A program made the translations under genes and the position numbers. Shown piece by piece: positions 45,213-53,773 of a stretch of 64,000 nucleotides of DNA (positions are counted from its first letter, which is position 1; each line of letters opens with the position of its first letter). The notes beneath the pieces were generated by a model that made no database searches, was not told the DNA's origin, and worked only from the letters and a program-made list of their open reading frames with translations. The stretch is from Pseudomonas migulae (GTDB lineage: Bacteria; Pseudomonadota; Gammaproteobacteria; Pseudomonadales; Pseudomonadaceae): the NCBI RefSeq assembly GCF_024169315.1, contig NZ_JALJWR010000001.1:1385501-1449500 (forward strand). The letters are read 5' to 3'.

Positions 45213-45401
45213 CTGTCCCCTCAAAAATATCGCGACTAAAGTCCCTACCATCAGGAACTACAATCCATTGTAGGAGGGCTTTAGCCACAAGCTTTTGATC
45301 TTAAGTAATGGAGAAATCAGGCCGATTCTGACTGGAAGTAGCCTTTTAGGGACCCACATCTTCTTTTCGGACGCATGACCTACGCTTTTAGAATTACTCA
45401 T

Positions 45402-45428
45402 TAACCTTTCTCATATTGCAGCCGATGC
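45402..45428 (+). promoter_or_regulatory. Candidate FliA (sigma-28) promoter of the Aer-like gene
   Basis: TAAC, 15 bases, GCCGATGC, against the sigma-28 consensus TAAA-N15-GCCGATAA, 30 bp before the start codon of a chemoreceptor gene. Confidence 0.6.
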
Positions 45429-45457
45429 CCCTACCTTAGGGCATAGGAGCAATACAG

Positions 45458-47023
45458 ATGAGAAACAACCAACCGGTTACGCAGCGCGAGGTTGCCCTTG
45501 GGCCTCAACAAAAACTCATCTCGACAACGGATGCGCGGGGCGTCATCACGTACTGCAATGACGCCTTCGTCGAAATCAGCGGTTTCAACAAGTCCGACCT
45601 GATCGGCGCGCCTCAAAACATCGTTCGTCACCCCGACGTGCCCTCCGCCGTCTTTGCCCATATGTGGGGCGCGCTCAAGCTTGGCAAGCCGTGGATGGGC
45701 ATCGTCAAGAACCGCTCGAAAAACGGCGACCACTACTGGGTCAACGCCTACGTCACGCCGATTTTCGAGGGGCGTGAGGTTGTGGGCTATGAATCGGTCA
45801 GGGTCAAGCCGACGGCGGAACAGATCCGTCGCGCCGAAGCCCTCTATAAACGCATCAGACTGGGTAAGTCGGCCGTCCCGGTCAGTGATCAATGGCAACC
45901 CGCCCTGCTCGCCTGGCTGCCGGTGTTGACCATGGGCCTGGTGGGTGCATTGGGCGGCGTGTTCCTCGGCATGTCGGAGGCGATGATCCTGGCTGTCGGG
46001 GTATCGGTGCCGCTCGGGCTATGGGTGTCGAGTCGGCAAAACCGCGGCGCGCTGCATCTGCTGGAAATGGCTGAAGCTTCCACCTGCGACGCTTTGCTGG
46101 CCAAAATGTACAGCGACGGACGTGGCCCCCAGGGACGCCTTGAAACGGCGTTTATCAGCCAGGCCTCCCGTCTCAAGACCTGCCTCACCCGGCTGCAGGA
46201 TACGGCTGAGCAACTGACCGGCCTTGCCGGCCGATCCGACAGCCTCGCCACCGACAGTTCCCGTGGGCTTGATCGCCAACGAGTCGAGACCGAACAGGTG
46301 TCGGCCGCGGTCAATCAGATGGCGGCCACCACACAGGAAGTCGCCAGCCACGTCCAGCGCACCGCTGACGCTACTCAGGAAGCCAATGTGTTGACCGGAC
46401 GCGGACGCGACGTGGCGCGGGACACCCGCGAAGCTATTCAGCGCCTCTCGGTGGTGGTGGGTGAAACCGGGCTGACCGTCGCGCAGCTGGCCAAGGACAG
46501 CAATGAAATCGGCACGGTGGTTGACGTGATCAAGGGCATTGCCGACCAGACCAACCTGCTGGCGCTGAACGCCGCCATCGAAGCCGCGCGGGCGGGCGAC
46601 ATGGGTCGAGGCTTTGCGGTGGTCGCAGATGAAGTGCGCCAGTTGGCGCAGCGCACGACGGAGTCCACGATCCAAATCCATAACCTGATTTCCAAGTTGC
46701 AGGTCTCATCCAGCAACGCGGTGAAAACCATGGAAAGCGGTCAACGCCAGGCCGAAGAAGGCGTGGCGTGGGTGCTTGAGGCAGATAAGGCATTAGTCGG
46801 TATCAGTGAAGCGGTGGCGAACATCACGGACATGACCACCCAGATCGCCGCTGCGACCGAGGAGCAAACCGCCGTGGCCGAGGAAATCAGCCGCAATATC
46901 ACGACCATTGCCAACCTGGCGGATCAGACGTCTGAACAGGCCAGGCATTCGGCAGAGCTGAGCAAGGAACTGACCCAGACCGCTAAAACTCAGTACTCAT
47001 TGGTCGAGCGATTTAACCGATAA
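45458..47023 (+). CDS. aer: Aerotaxis-type chemoreceptor with PAS domain (Aer-like)
   Basis: 521 residues. N-terminal PAS domain ([40 protein letters not shown], then [20 protein letters not shown]) as in the FAD-binding PAS of Aer; a hydrophobic hairpin at about 150-190 anchoring it to the inner membrane without a periplasmic domain; then the signalling hairpin with [20 protein letters not shown]. Aer reads cellular redox state and steers swimming. RBS AGGAG, seven to ten bases before the ATG, and a candidate sigma-28 promoter agree with a motility gene. Confidence 0.9.
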   Translation: MRNNQPVTQREVALGPQQKLISTTDARGVITYCNDAFVEISGFNKSDLIGAPQNIVRHPDVPSAVFAHMWGALKLGKPWMGIVKNRSKNGDHYWVNAYVTPIFEGREVVGYESVRVKPTAEQIRRAEALYKRIRLGKSAVPVSDQWQPALLAWLPVLTMGLVGALGGVFLGMSEAMILAVGVSVPLGLWVSSRQNRGALHLLEMAEASTCDALLAKMYSDGRGPQGRLETAFISQASRLKTCLTRLQDTAEQLTGLAGRSDSLATDSSRGLDRQRVETEQVSAAVNQMAATTQEVASHVQRTADATQEANVLTGRGRDVARDTREAIQRLSVVVGETGLTVAQLAKDSNEIGTVVDVIKGIADQTNLLALNAAIEAARAGDMGRGFAVVADEVRQLAQRTTESTIQIHNLISKLQVSSSNAVKTMESGQRQAEEGVAWVLEADKALVGISEAVANITDMTTQIAAATEEQTAVAEEISRNITTIANLADQTSEQARHSAELSKELTQTAKTQYSLVERFNR

Positions 47024-47044
47024 CCCATCAAATTTTTAAAAAAA

Positions 47045-47063
47045 CCCCGCTCCAGGGGGGGGG
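47045..47063 (-). terminator. GC hairpin with A-run, terminator for the minus direction
   Basis: A-run, CCCC, six bases, then G9. Read on the minus strand it is CCCC-loop-GGGG-T7. No leftward gene nearby needs it; it may end antisense transcription or act weakly for the chemoreceptor gene. Apart from it and the repeat at 47181, the 47024-47330 gap shows nothing. Confidence 0.4.
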
Positions 47064-47180
47064 TAAATTCCAGGCACCAATCAAATCTGACGGTGCGGTG
47101 GGGGGAGTAGTTGCAGCCCACGCATCGACCGCAAACAGCTAAAAACCTCTTGAAATGAAGTGTTCAGGGCGAGTCCGATT

Positions 47181-47235
47181 TGGGTCGATTTCTGCCCATC
47201 ACAAGGGGCAGAAACCGGCCAAAAGCAGCCGTTCA
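47181..47235 (+). repeat. Dispersed hairpin repeat, best copy
   Basis: TGGGTCGATTTCTGCCCATC, then ACAAGG, then GGCAGAAACCGGCCAAAAGC and AGCCGTTC. TTTCTGCCC and GGGGCAGAAA form the stem. Used here as the reference for the other copies. Confidence 0.8.
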
Positions 47236-47330
47236 AGACAGTACAGCCGGCTGACTTTTCACTCTGTCGAAGAAGAGTGAATGAGATATCTTGACGAGCT
47301 GTCGATCCGCTCAACCTTACAAGGAAGCCA

Positions 47331-48218
47331 ATGCTCAGTTCACTCGTATCAAATGGTCAGCCACAAACGCCTGACCGTTTAGAACTGATGGTCCCCTGGT
47401 GGAGTTTTACGAAAACAGTCCTGGCTGCTACAGCCCTATCGTTGGTGCGTGATGGACTGATCGGATTGGACGATCCAATCCTTGATCAGCCTTTCACGTT
47501 GCGCCAGCTATTGCGACATGAGGCGGGTCTGGCCGATTACGGCGAACTTGCGGAGTATCACGCTGCCGTTACGAACAGTGAGCCAGCCTGGCCGGTAGAT
47601 GAAATGATGCAACGCCTTGATGGTGCTCGAGTTCGGTACAGTCCCGGAACCGGTTGGCGTTACTCGAATGTCGGCTACTTGCTCATCGGCAGGCTAATTG
47701 AGCGGCTAACTGATCTGACGCTTGATGATGCAGTGATTCAACGTGCACTTACCCCTCTAGGTCTGTCTAACGTCCGCTTTGCTAAAACGCGAGTAGACTT
47801 CCAATCGACACATCTTGGAAGCACCTCAAATTATGACCCCGCGTGGGTCTATCATGGCTTGCTGATCGGCCCAATTTCGCAAGCAGCGCTATTTCTGGAT
47901 CGACTCCTCGACGGAGACCTGCTCTCCTCGAGCTTGCTTCAGGAAATGCAGACAGCACGAACATTGGGCGGCCCGATTCCCGGGCGCCCATGGATCACCC
48001 CGGGCTATGGCCTTGGTATGATGCAAGGGTCGATTGATGGCGGATATTCCCTATGCGGGCATACAGGCTGCGGGCCAGGCAGCGTCATCGCTGTCTACCG
48101 TATCTGCGACGGTGACGCATCGGCTTGTTGCGCCGCTTTTGAGACGGGCGCCAGTGAAGGAGCAGTCGAAGCCATCGTTGTTGGGCAGCTGATGCAAGTT
48201 CTGCGGCAGGGGACATAA
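47331..48218 (+). CDS. Serine hydrolase, class C beta-lactamase-like
   Basis: 295 residues, no signal peptide. The nucleophile motif SxxK is SFTK in PWWSFTKTVLAATALSLV near residue 25, and the YxN motif is in WRYSNVGYLLIGRLIE. The sequence GLADYGELAEYHAAV and the C-terminal GLGMMQGSIDGGYSLCGHTG give the third element (HTG). Such proteins are esterases, D-aminopeptidases or DD-peptidases more often than true beta-lactamases, and the lack of an export signal argues against antibiotic resistance. AAGGAAG lies seven bases before the ATG. Confidence 0.8.
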   Translation: MLSSLVSNGQPQTPDRLELMVPWWSFTKTVLAATALSLVRDGLIGLDDPILDQPFTLRQLLRHEAGLADYGELAEYHAAVTNSEPAWPVDEMMQRLDGARVRYSPGTGWRYSNVGYLLIGRLIERLTDLTLDDAVIQRALTPLGLSNVRFAKTRVDFQSTHLGSTSNYDPAWVYHGLLIGPISQAALFLDRLLDGDLLSSSLLQEMQTARTLGGPIPGRPWITPGYGLGMMQGSIDGGYSLCGHTGCGPGSVIAVYRICDGDASACCAAFETGASEGAVEAIVVGQLMQVLRQGT

Positions 48219-48291
48219 GGCCTCTAAGTTCTTTTGGCGTCGGCCTCAAGATTCGCCGGATGACCGCTTTGGTTCGAAAACCGTCTCTCCT

Positions 48292-48341
48292 GAGCGACTG
48301 TTTTTGGCTGGTTTCTGCCTTTCACAAAGGGCTGAAAACAA
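48292..48341 (-). repeat. Dispersed hairpin repeat, inverted copy
   Basis: GAGCGACTGTTTTTGGCTGG then TTTCTGCCTTTC is the reverse complement of the repeat's right half plus stem. Confidence 0.55.
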
Positions 48342-48389
48342 CTCAGAGTGGACGGATCGGCCTGACGTGGACCGGTCCGTCGATGGCGG

Positions 48390-48572
48390 TTAGAAACACC
48401 AGTCCTCAGCGTTTACGACACGACAGAATGGACCCGCGAGGGTCGCGTTGTGATGAGCGACAATTTCTTCGGCCTTCAGCGCAGAGGTGTCCGTGCAGGT
48501 ATGACCATCGGCGATTAGCACCGCATCGAAACCATGGTCTCGTGCGGCGCGGCGTCGTCGGTCGTTTGATGG
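48390..48572 (-). pseudogene. C-terminal remnant of an isochorismatase-family hydrolase
   Basis: The minus strand encodes AARDHGFDAVLIADGHTCTD, TSALKAEEIVAHHNATLAGP and FCRVVNAEDW before TAA, a good match to the last third of cysteine hydrolases of the isochorismatase type, including the late HHN motif. An in-frame TAG at 48573 and absence of the rest show it is a fragment. It fills part of the 48219-48632 gap. Confidence 0.6.
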
Positions 48573-48632
48573 CTATCGAAGGCAATACGGCCTGAGGAAG
48601 CTAGGGCGTAAAGCCCTAGCGGATAGGAGATA

Positions 48633-48872
48633 TCACTTTTTCTTTTTCGCCGGCTTTTCTGCCTTGTCTGATTTCTTAGCCTTTTCTGGCTTGCTATCAG
48701 CTTTTTTTGCAGATTTCTTTGGTTCGGCATCTTTTTTCTTATCTTTCTTTTCGGAAGATTTCGAAAGAGTTGAGGCCGCAGCTGATTTCTTTGCCGGTGA
48801 TGACTTTTTGTCTTTCAAATCTTTACTGGCGTTCGAAGCTCCACCTTTGCCTTTCTTCTCGTCTTTAGCCAC
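48633..48872 (-). CDS. Lysine/alanine-rich histone H1-like small protein
   Basis: GTG 48872 is chosen because GAGAGG stands eight bases upstream; another GTG three codons earlier lies too close to it. 79 residues, almost only Lys, Ala, Ser, Asp and Glu, with repeated KKS, KKA and KPEKAKK units, ending in KPAKKKK. No fold or named domain; it resembles the tails of AlgP-like and histone H1-like bacterial proteins, which bind nucleic acid non-specifically. Its function here is unknown. Confidence 0.65.
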   Translation of the reverse strand: MAKDEKKGKGGASNASKDLKDKKSSPAKKSAAASTLSKSSEKKDKKKDAEPKKSAKKADSKPEKAKKSDKAEKPAKKKK

Positions 48873-49032
48873 GTTGATCACCTCTCGGAGTATGCCGGTA
48901 TTGGCACATTGCCTGTGCGATTACCCACAAGCTAATCATTAGGCGAGCGCGTCCAATTGCGGTTCAAATTTTTTGATGCGTTGAGACTGGTTATCGATGT
49001 AACACCGATATGTACTGAGTCTGGCCCCCCCC

Positions 49033-49064
49033 CAATGTCCGCTGACGACTCGTAGCGGACATTG
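49033..49064. repeat. Perfect 11-bp inverted repeat next to a C-tract
   Basis: CAATGTCCGCT (49033-49043), ten bases, AGCGGACATTG (49054-49064), directly after a nine-C run. No gene starts from it; it lies 3' of the GFA gene and upstream of the Lys-rich gene. No T-run. Confidence 0.55.
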
Positions 49065-49130
49065 TTAAACCACCATTGCGTGCCGCGAAAAAGCCGCACT
49101 TCGTTTCAAATATTTAAGGAGTACGTTCCT

Positions 49131-49562
49131 CTACCCGAGTACGGTGGCGAATGCTTGGGGCGTCGGGCTCTCCTCCCATTGTGCAACGGCTTCCGGCAGA
49201 ACCAGCCAAGGTTGCTTGCGTCGCGTCCAGATATGCGCCACCGGCTCGAAGCGCTCCGTGCCTTCCAAAACCCCGGCCCGTACCACACGCATGCCGGGCG
49301 CGGCGGTGGTCTCGTTGAACAGCCGGGTATGGCACACGCCGCAGGCATGTTGCGTGGACGTTTGCCCTTGGTGCTCGTGCACAAAGGTCGCCGTTTCGCC
49401 TGTCACCTGCACTGCTGGAGCCGCGCACAGCAAATGCAGGCCGAACGCGCTACCGCTCCAGCGCTGGCAGTTCAGACAATGACAGGCATACAGCGGTGGC
49501 AGTTGCTGCGCCTCGATTTCGATGCTGACGTGCCCACATCGACACTGACCGGTGAATCTCAT
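49131..49562 (-). CDS. GFA-family (glutathione-dependent formaldehyde-activating-like) zinc protein
   Basis: Start at ATG 49562, with AAGGAG seven bases upstream. 143 residues. MRFTGQCRCGHVSIEIEA carries the first CxC zinc pair, YACHCLNCQRWSGSAFG the CxCxxC cluster, and HACGVCHTRLF the CxxC pair: the standard Zn-binding set of GFA/CENP-V domain proteins. True glutathione activity is known for few members. Divergent from a LysR gene 105 bp away, which may control it. Confidence 0.88.
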   Translation of the reverse strand: MRFTGQCRCGHVSIEIEAQQLPPLYACHCLNCQRWSGSAFGLHLLCAAPAVQVTGETATFVHEHQGQTSTQHACGVCHTRLFNETTAAPGMRVVRAGVLEGTERFEPVAHIWTRRKQPWLVLPEAVAQWEESPTPQAFATVLG

Positions 49563-49667
49563 GCGTTGACTCCTTACAATGACGCCCGGATAAGTTCGGG
49601 GCGCATGATCCCTCTTCACACACCCGAGCAGAAGAGCAAAAAAGGAGCAACTGTTGGTCAAGAATGT

Positions 49668-50561
49668 ATGAGCGGTCTTGAATGGGAAAGCCAGCAGGTG
49701 TTCCTCGCGGTGTTGCGCTCTGGCAGCCTGAGCGGCGCTGCGAAGTTGCTGGGGATTGCGCAGGCCACGGCACGCCGACGCCTCGATCATCTTGAGCAGG
49801 CACTCGGCCTGAGCCTGTTCACCCGCACGCCTACAGGGCTGACACCAACTAGTAGGGCGCGGCGCCTCATTGATCATGTCGAAGCCATGGACCTCGCTGC
49901 GCAAGCCTTCAACCGCGCGGCCAGCGCTGAAACGTCGGTGGACCATGGCACGGTGCGGCTGACCTGTGGCGAATTGCTGGGGGTGGAGGTGCTGCCCGGT
50001 TTACTACGAAGCTTCCATTACAGCCACCCTGGGCTGAAGCTTGAGTTGAGCATCGGCGACGCACTGGAAGACATCGCCAGGCTGCAATCGGATATAGCCG
50101 TACGCCTGATGCGTCCCATGGAAGCCGATATCGCGGTGCGGCGGGTCGGCAGCTTGCGGATCGGCATCCATGCCAGTGCCGAGTGCCTGGAACGTTATGG
50201 TAACCCGGTCAGCCTACCGTCGCTGCGCCAGCGGCCGCTAATCGGGCCGGACAGACGCTCAGCCGACTTGCGTCGTTTGGTCGAAGCCGGGCTGTGTGAA
50301 GCCGGTCAGCATTTCGCGATTGCCGCGGATCATCACCTCGCGCAACTGGCTGCGCTAAAAGCGGGATTGGGCTTCGGTCTTTGCCCGACGCATATCGCCA
50401 GAAGCCACGGGTTGATACATGTACTGCCAGACAGCTTCGGCTTCGAAGTCGATGTGTGGATCGCGATGCACAGTGACTTGCGCAAAATCAAACGGATCGT
50501 TAAGGCGTTCGAAGTGATAGGTGAGGAATTCCATCACTACCTGCGCTCGAGCGACCGCTGA
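49668..50561 (+). CDS. LysR-family transcriptional regulator
   Basis: 297 residues from ATG 49668; an in-frame ATG at 49605 would add 21 residues, and AAAGGAG at about 49640 fits neither start well. The DNA-binding part reads WESQQVFLAVLRSGSLSGAA then LLGIAQATARRRLDHLEQAL, with a TARRRLDHLE recognition helix. Effector domain complete, ending EEFHHYLRSSDR. Divergent from the GFA-family gene, its likely target. Confidence 0.85.
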   Translation: MSGLEWESQQVFLAVLRSGSLSGAAKLLGIAQATARRRLDHLEQALGLSLFTRTPTGLTPTSRARRLIDHVEAMDLAAQAFNRAASAETSVDHGTVRLTCGELLGVEVLPGLLRSFHYSHPGLKLELSIGDALEDIARLQSDIAVRLMRPMEADIAVRRVGSLRIGIHASAECLERYGNPVSLPSLRQRPLIGPDRRSADLRRLVEAGLCEAGQHFAIAADHHLAQLAALKAGLGFGLCPTHIARSHGLIHVLPDSFGFEVDVWIAMHSDLRKIKRIVKAFEVIGEEFHHYLRSSDR

Positions 50562-50652
50562 GGGAGGTGACTGGACGTCCACTGTTTGATTAGCTGGCAG
50601 TTATGGTCGTCAGCGGACGTAGTCGAACGCCCGCTTATGGCCGAACGGTCAC

Positions 50653-51114
50653 TCAGCTGTTCAGCGACATTGGTTTATCGCCACCTGGAGGCAAGCCAAA
50701 CAACTTCCGTACCCCGTTAAGAAACGCTCCATAAGGTCGTCCCAGAAAGAGCATTATCAGGGCCGCGCCTAAAGTGCCGCGCACCAGGCCGCCTCCCGAT
50801 GCTCCACTGAAAGCAATGATCGCCGCATAGATGGGAACCTGGAAACTGACGAGGGCAATACTGTCCCATAGCACCAAGGAAACCCGGCTCTGACTGGCTC
50901 GCTTCATCAACCAATCCCGCCATATGCCGTAAGGTCTCGCGACTGGAATCATCAGGCACGCTCCCAGAAGGCGAGCATGAAGGACCTGATCCCACGTCAT
51001 GCCAGCAATGAAACGTTCATTGATGATGCCGGTGGCCGTGAAAAACAGGATCAGCGCAGTGGTGTCTGCAAAAAACGCAGTCCGACGCATTGGCTGTTGC
51101 AGGCGTTGAGGCAA
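50653..51114 (-). CDS. alaE: L-alanine exporter AlaE
   Basis: 153 residues from TTG 51114, chosen because GAGGAG lies six bases upstream; the first ATG (51090) has no ribosome site. Four membrane segments. FFADTTALILFFTATGIINE, WDQVLHARLLGACLMIPVAR, PYGIWRDWLMKRA and VSFQVPIYAAIIAFSGA line up by eye with the E. coli AlaE pattern (e.g. WPYGMYRD, FQSPVYVAI). AlaE exports L-alanine to prevent toxic build-up. Stand-alone gene. Confidence 0.85.
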   Translation of the reverse strand: MPQRLQQPMRRTAFFADTTALILFFTATGIINERFIAGMTWDQVLHARLLGACLMIPVARPYGIWRDWLMKRASQSRVSLVLWDSIALVSFQVPIYAAIIAFSGASGGGLVRGTLGAALIMLFLGRPYGAFLNGVRKLFGLPPGGDKPMSLNS

Positions 51115-51177
51115 ATCACATCTCCTCTCGTGGCTTGAACAAAAAGCCGATTTTCCGCCGGTCGCGACAGGCAGCTT

Positions 51178-51233
51178 CGGGTCGATGACTGTCCTTTGGG
51201 ACAGGCACCAATCGGCCAAAAACTATCACTCAC
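51178..51233 (+). repeat. Dispersed hairpin repeat, diverged copy
   Basis: CGGGTCGATGACTGTCCTTT, then GGACAGGCACCAATCGGCCA and AAAACTATCACTCAC: the family pattern with a changed stem (TGTCC/GGACA). Confidence 0.55.
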
Positions 51234-51244
51234 CCAAGCCGCCA

Positions 51245-52174
51245 CTAATCAAAAAACGGCTCAACCAACATCCGGCTCCCCACAAAAAAACTGTCCGCAA
51301 CCAATCGCAACGGCTGGAGATCCAGGTCACTGGCCTTGTCGCTGATCAGCTGTTGAAAATGTCGATACACCGCGGCGTACTCGCCCTCCTCCGATACGGC
51401 CTGGCGCACGCCGTCGATACTCAACAGTGCGCCGCCGTTGTCCAGTCGCAGGATGCCTTCGGTGCAGCGGATCTCGATGCTCCAGAGTTCATCGTGACCG
51501 TGGTCGAAATCGAACTCCGCGCGGACATCGAGGTGGCGGGCGTCGGACATTTTGATGGATGCGGCGATAGGCGACTGGCAGTTGCTCGGGACTCGCAGTT
51601 CGGCGGACTCGACAAACAGCGGCAGCGCCAGCAGATGGGTGGCAATCGACAAGGCATTGATGCCGGGATCGAAGACGCCCAGGCCGCCGGGTTGCCAGAT
51701 CCATGCCTGGCCGGGGTGCCACTTGCGCACGTCTTCCTTCCAGTCGATCTGTACGCTTTGCAGGGTGCAGGTGGCCAGCCAGTCACGGGCGGCTTCGATG
51801 CCGGGCGCGTAGCGTGAATGCCAGGCGAACAGACCACTGACGCCTTGCTCACCGGCCTGATCCACCAACGCCATCGCTTCGCCCAACGTGGCGCATGGCG
51901 GTTTTTCGACCAGCACGTGTTTGCCAGCGGCCAGCGCTTGTTGCACCAGAGCGAATCGTCCTTGTGGCGGTGTGCAAAACGCAATCGCATCCACCGGCGG
52001 GCCGTTGTCGAGCAGCTCTTCCAGGGACTGAAAGTTCTCGACCCCGGCGCAAGGCTGCCCTTGCGTTGCGACAGCGACCAACTGGAAGGCGGGGTTGGCG
52101 TTGATAGCGGGGACGTGCTGATCCTGGGCAATCTTGCCGTAGCCCACCAGACCGAGACGGATTGGTTGCATCAA
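51245..52174 (-). CDS. gal: D-galactose 1-dehydrogenase (Gfo/Idh/MocA family)
   Basis: 309 residues. The Rossmann motif is RLGLVGYGKIAQDQHVPAIN at the start, and KHVLVEKPPCATLGEA carries the family EKP motif. The whole sequence closely matches my memory of the P. fluorescens galactose dehydrogenase (e.g. VQIDWKEDVRKWHPGQAWIW and GGLGVFDPGINALSIATHLL). It oxidises beta-D-galactose with NAD+ to the galactonolactone, first step of the De Ley-Doudoroff route. Other genes of that route are not adjacent. Start may be either of two consecutive ATGs. Confidence 0.88.
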   Translation of the reverse strand: MMQPIRLGLVGYGKIAQDQHVPAINANPAFQLVAVATQGQPCAGVENFQSLEELLDNGPPVDAIAFCTPPQGRFALVQQALAAGKHVLVEKPPCATLGEAMALVDQAGEQGVSGLFAWHSRYAPGIEAARDWLATCTLQSVQIDWKEDVRKWHPGQAWIWQPGGLGVFDPGINALSIATHLLALPLFVESAELRVPSNCQSPIAASIKMSDARHLDVRAEFDFDHGHDELWSIEIRCTEGILRLDNGGALLSIDGVRQAVSEEGEYAAVYRHFQQLISDKASDLDLQPLRLVADSFFVGSRMLVEPFFD

Positions 52175-52262
52175 TGACTCCTGGTTTTTTTTCTTGTCTT
52201 GGAACGCGAACTGGCGAGATTACGTTTGTATGGCGGGGAAGTCATTAATGGGCTCGAAACCT

Positions 52263-53552
52263 TTACCTGTTAAGGCGCAGGGCGTCGAAAGCATCCCGTG
52301 CCTGGCAGGCGCTATAGGTGATTTGTGCGGCGACCAGTCCGGCCAGGCCAAACGTACGGGTCAACCCGAACTTGCCGAAACCGTCGGGAATCGGGATGGA
52401 CCTGGCGATAACATCAGCCAGAACCTCCCCCGCCACCGTCGTGGGCGCCATGCCATGCCCACCAAAACCAACGGCGTGCCAGACGCCTGCTTCATCCTGG
52501 CCAATCTGGGCCATTTGATGCCGGCCATAACTCATCAACCCGCCCCAGGCATATTGGATCTCTACACCGTCCAGCTGGGGATACACGGATAAAAGATCTG
52601 TCTTTAGCAGACTGGCGATCGTTTCCGGGATCCGATTAAGCACCGAAATCCGCCCTCCCCACAGAATCCTGCTGTCGCTTAGCGGACGGTAGTAATCAAA
52701 AGCAAACCGCGTGTCGTAGATGGCTGACTCACAGTCAATCGCGTCTTTCAAACGAGCCCCGAGCGGTTCGGTGGCAACAACATAGGTGGCGATGGGCAAC
52801 ACAGCGCGTTCGACAGGGCGATAGACGCCGCGCGAGTATCCGCCACAGGAAAAGATGACATGCTCGGCATGCACTTCGCCGCTCTCGGTTTTCACCACAA
52901 AGGTTTTTCCACGCTTCTCGATCATCAGTGCGGATGATTGCTCGTGAATACGCACACCGAATCCCGCCACGGTGCGAGCAATGCCGTACACGTACTTGAG
53001 AGGGTGAAAGTGGAACGCGTTACGCTCCAGCAGACCGCCGAAATACCGATCAGTCTTGAGTAGCTCTTTCAACTGGCCTGGCGGCAGGTATTCCCAATCC
53101 ACCCCATAGACGTCACTCATCAGCTTTCGCGGTGTTTCAAGCCGTGAAGGGTCGTTGAACCAATTGGCGAGAATCACACCCTTGTCCACCAAGTCACAAT
53201 CGATGCCGTAGTGTTTGACTCGATGACGAATCAACTCGACGGCATCCAGCGTCAGCCGGTAAAGGCGTTGCGCCTCTTGAACGCCAAGGGTGGCGAAAAG
53301 ATCAGCGTTTCCCAGGCTGTAGCCGCCGAAGACGAAGCCGCCATTACGACCCGAGGCACCATGACCGAGGCGATGGGACTCCAGGACAACGACGTCAGTG
53401 ACACCACGCTCCGCCAATCCGAGTGCGGTCGACAGGCCTGCCAGGCCACCACCAAGGATGCACACTTTGGTATCAACACGACCCGACTGGGCGGGATAGG
53501 TGGTGATGTCAGCCGTGGTTTCATAAAAGGTTTGCTGGAAATCCGTGCTCAT
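52263..53552 (-). CDS. FAD-dependent oxidoreductase, amine oxidase/PuuB-like
   Basis: Start at ATG 53552 with CCAGG eight bases upstream. 429 residues: FAD motif TKVCILGGGLAGLSTALGLA near residue 30, GHGASGRNGGFVFGGYS, and the closing VGFGGHGMAPTTVAGEVLAD. It is of the same DAO group as the oxidase at 14131 and has the ASGRNGGF signature of gamma-glutamylputrescine oxidases. Probably oxidises an amine or amino acid derivative. Stands alone, with no transporter or regulator next to it. Confidence 0.85.
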   Translation of the reverse strand: MSTDFQQTFYETTADITTYPAQSGRVDTKVCILGGGLAGLSTALGLAERGVTDVVVLESHRLGHGASGRNGGFVFGGYSLGNADLFATLGVQEAQRLYRLTLDAVELIRHRVKHYGIDCDLVDKGVILANWFNDPSRLETPRKLMSDVYGVDWEYLPPGQLKELLKTDRYFGGLLERNAFHFHPLKYVYGIARTVAGFGVRIHEQSSALMIEKRGKTFVVKTESGEVHAEHVIFSCGGYSRGVYRPVERAVLPIATYVVATEPLGARLKDAIDCESAIYDTRFAFDYYRPLSDSRILWGGRISVLNRIPETIASLLKTDLLSVYPQLDGVEIQYAWGGLMSYGRHQMAQIGQDEAGVWHAVGFGGHGMAPTTVAGEVLADVIARSIPIPDGFGKFGLTRTFGLAGLVAAQITYSACQARDAFDALRLNR

Positions 53553-53773
53553 ACGTTCATCCTGGGCGAACGCACGGATGAGTAACGGACATTCGCATGG
53601 CCGCCCATTGAAGTGTTTGGATGCGTTGCAATTCACGTTTACCATGCTTCTAACTCGCATTACCGCGCGGCCCGTAACGCGGCAATGACACAGCGCTCAG
53701 CTTCCAGTCGCCAACAGCGTCTCACGAGGGCTGTCGCCAATCGCGCCCTGCGGCCAGGGCTGGAGGAGGCGTT

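Noticed and set aside
47331..48218. True beta-lactamase
   Set aside because: SxxK, YxN and HTG motifs are present but there is no signal peptide and the protein is shorter than class C enzymes; a general serine hydrolase is more likely.
49062..49667. Long N-terminal extension in frame with the LysR gene
   Set aside because: Antisense to the GFA-family gene, which carries all zinc Cys motifs; LysR begins at 49668 or 49605.
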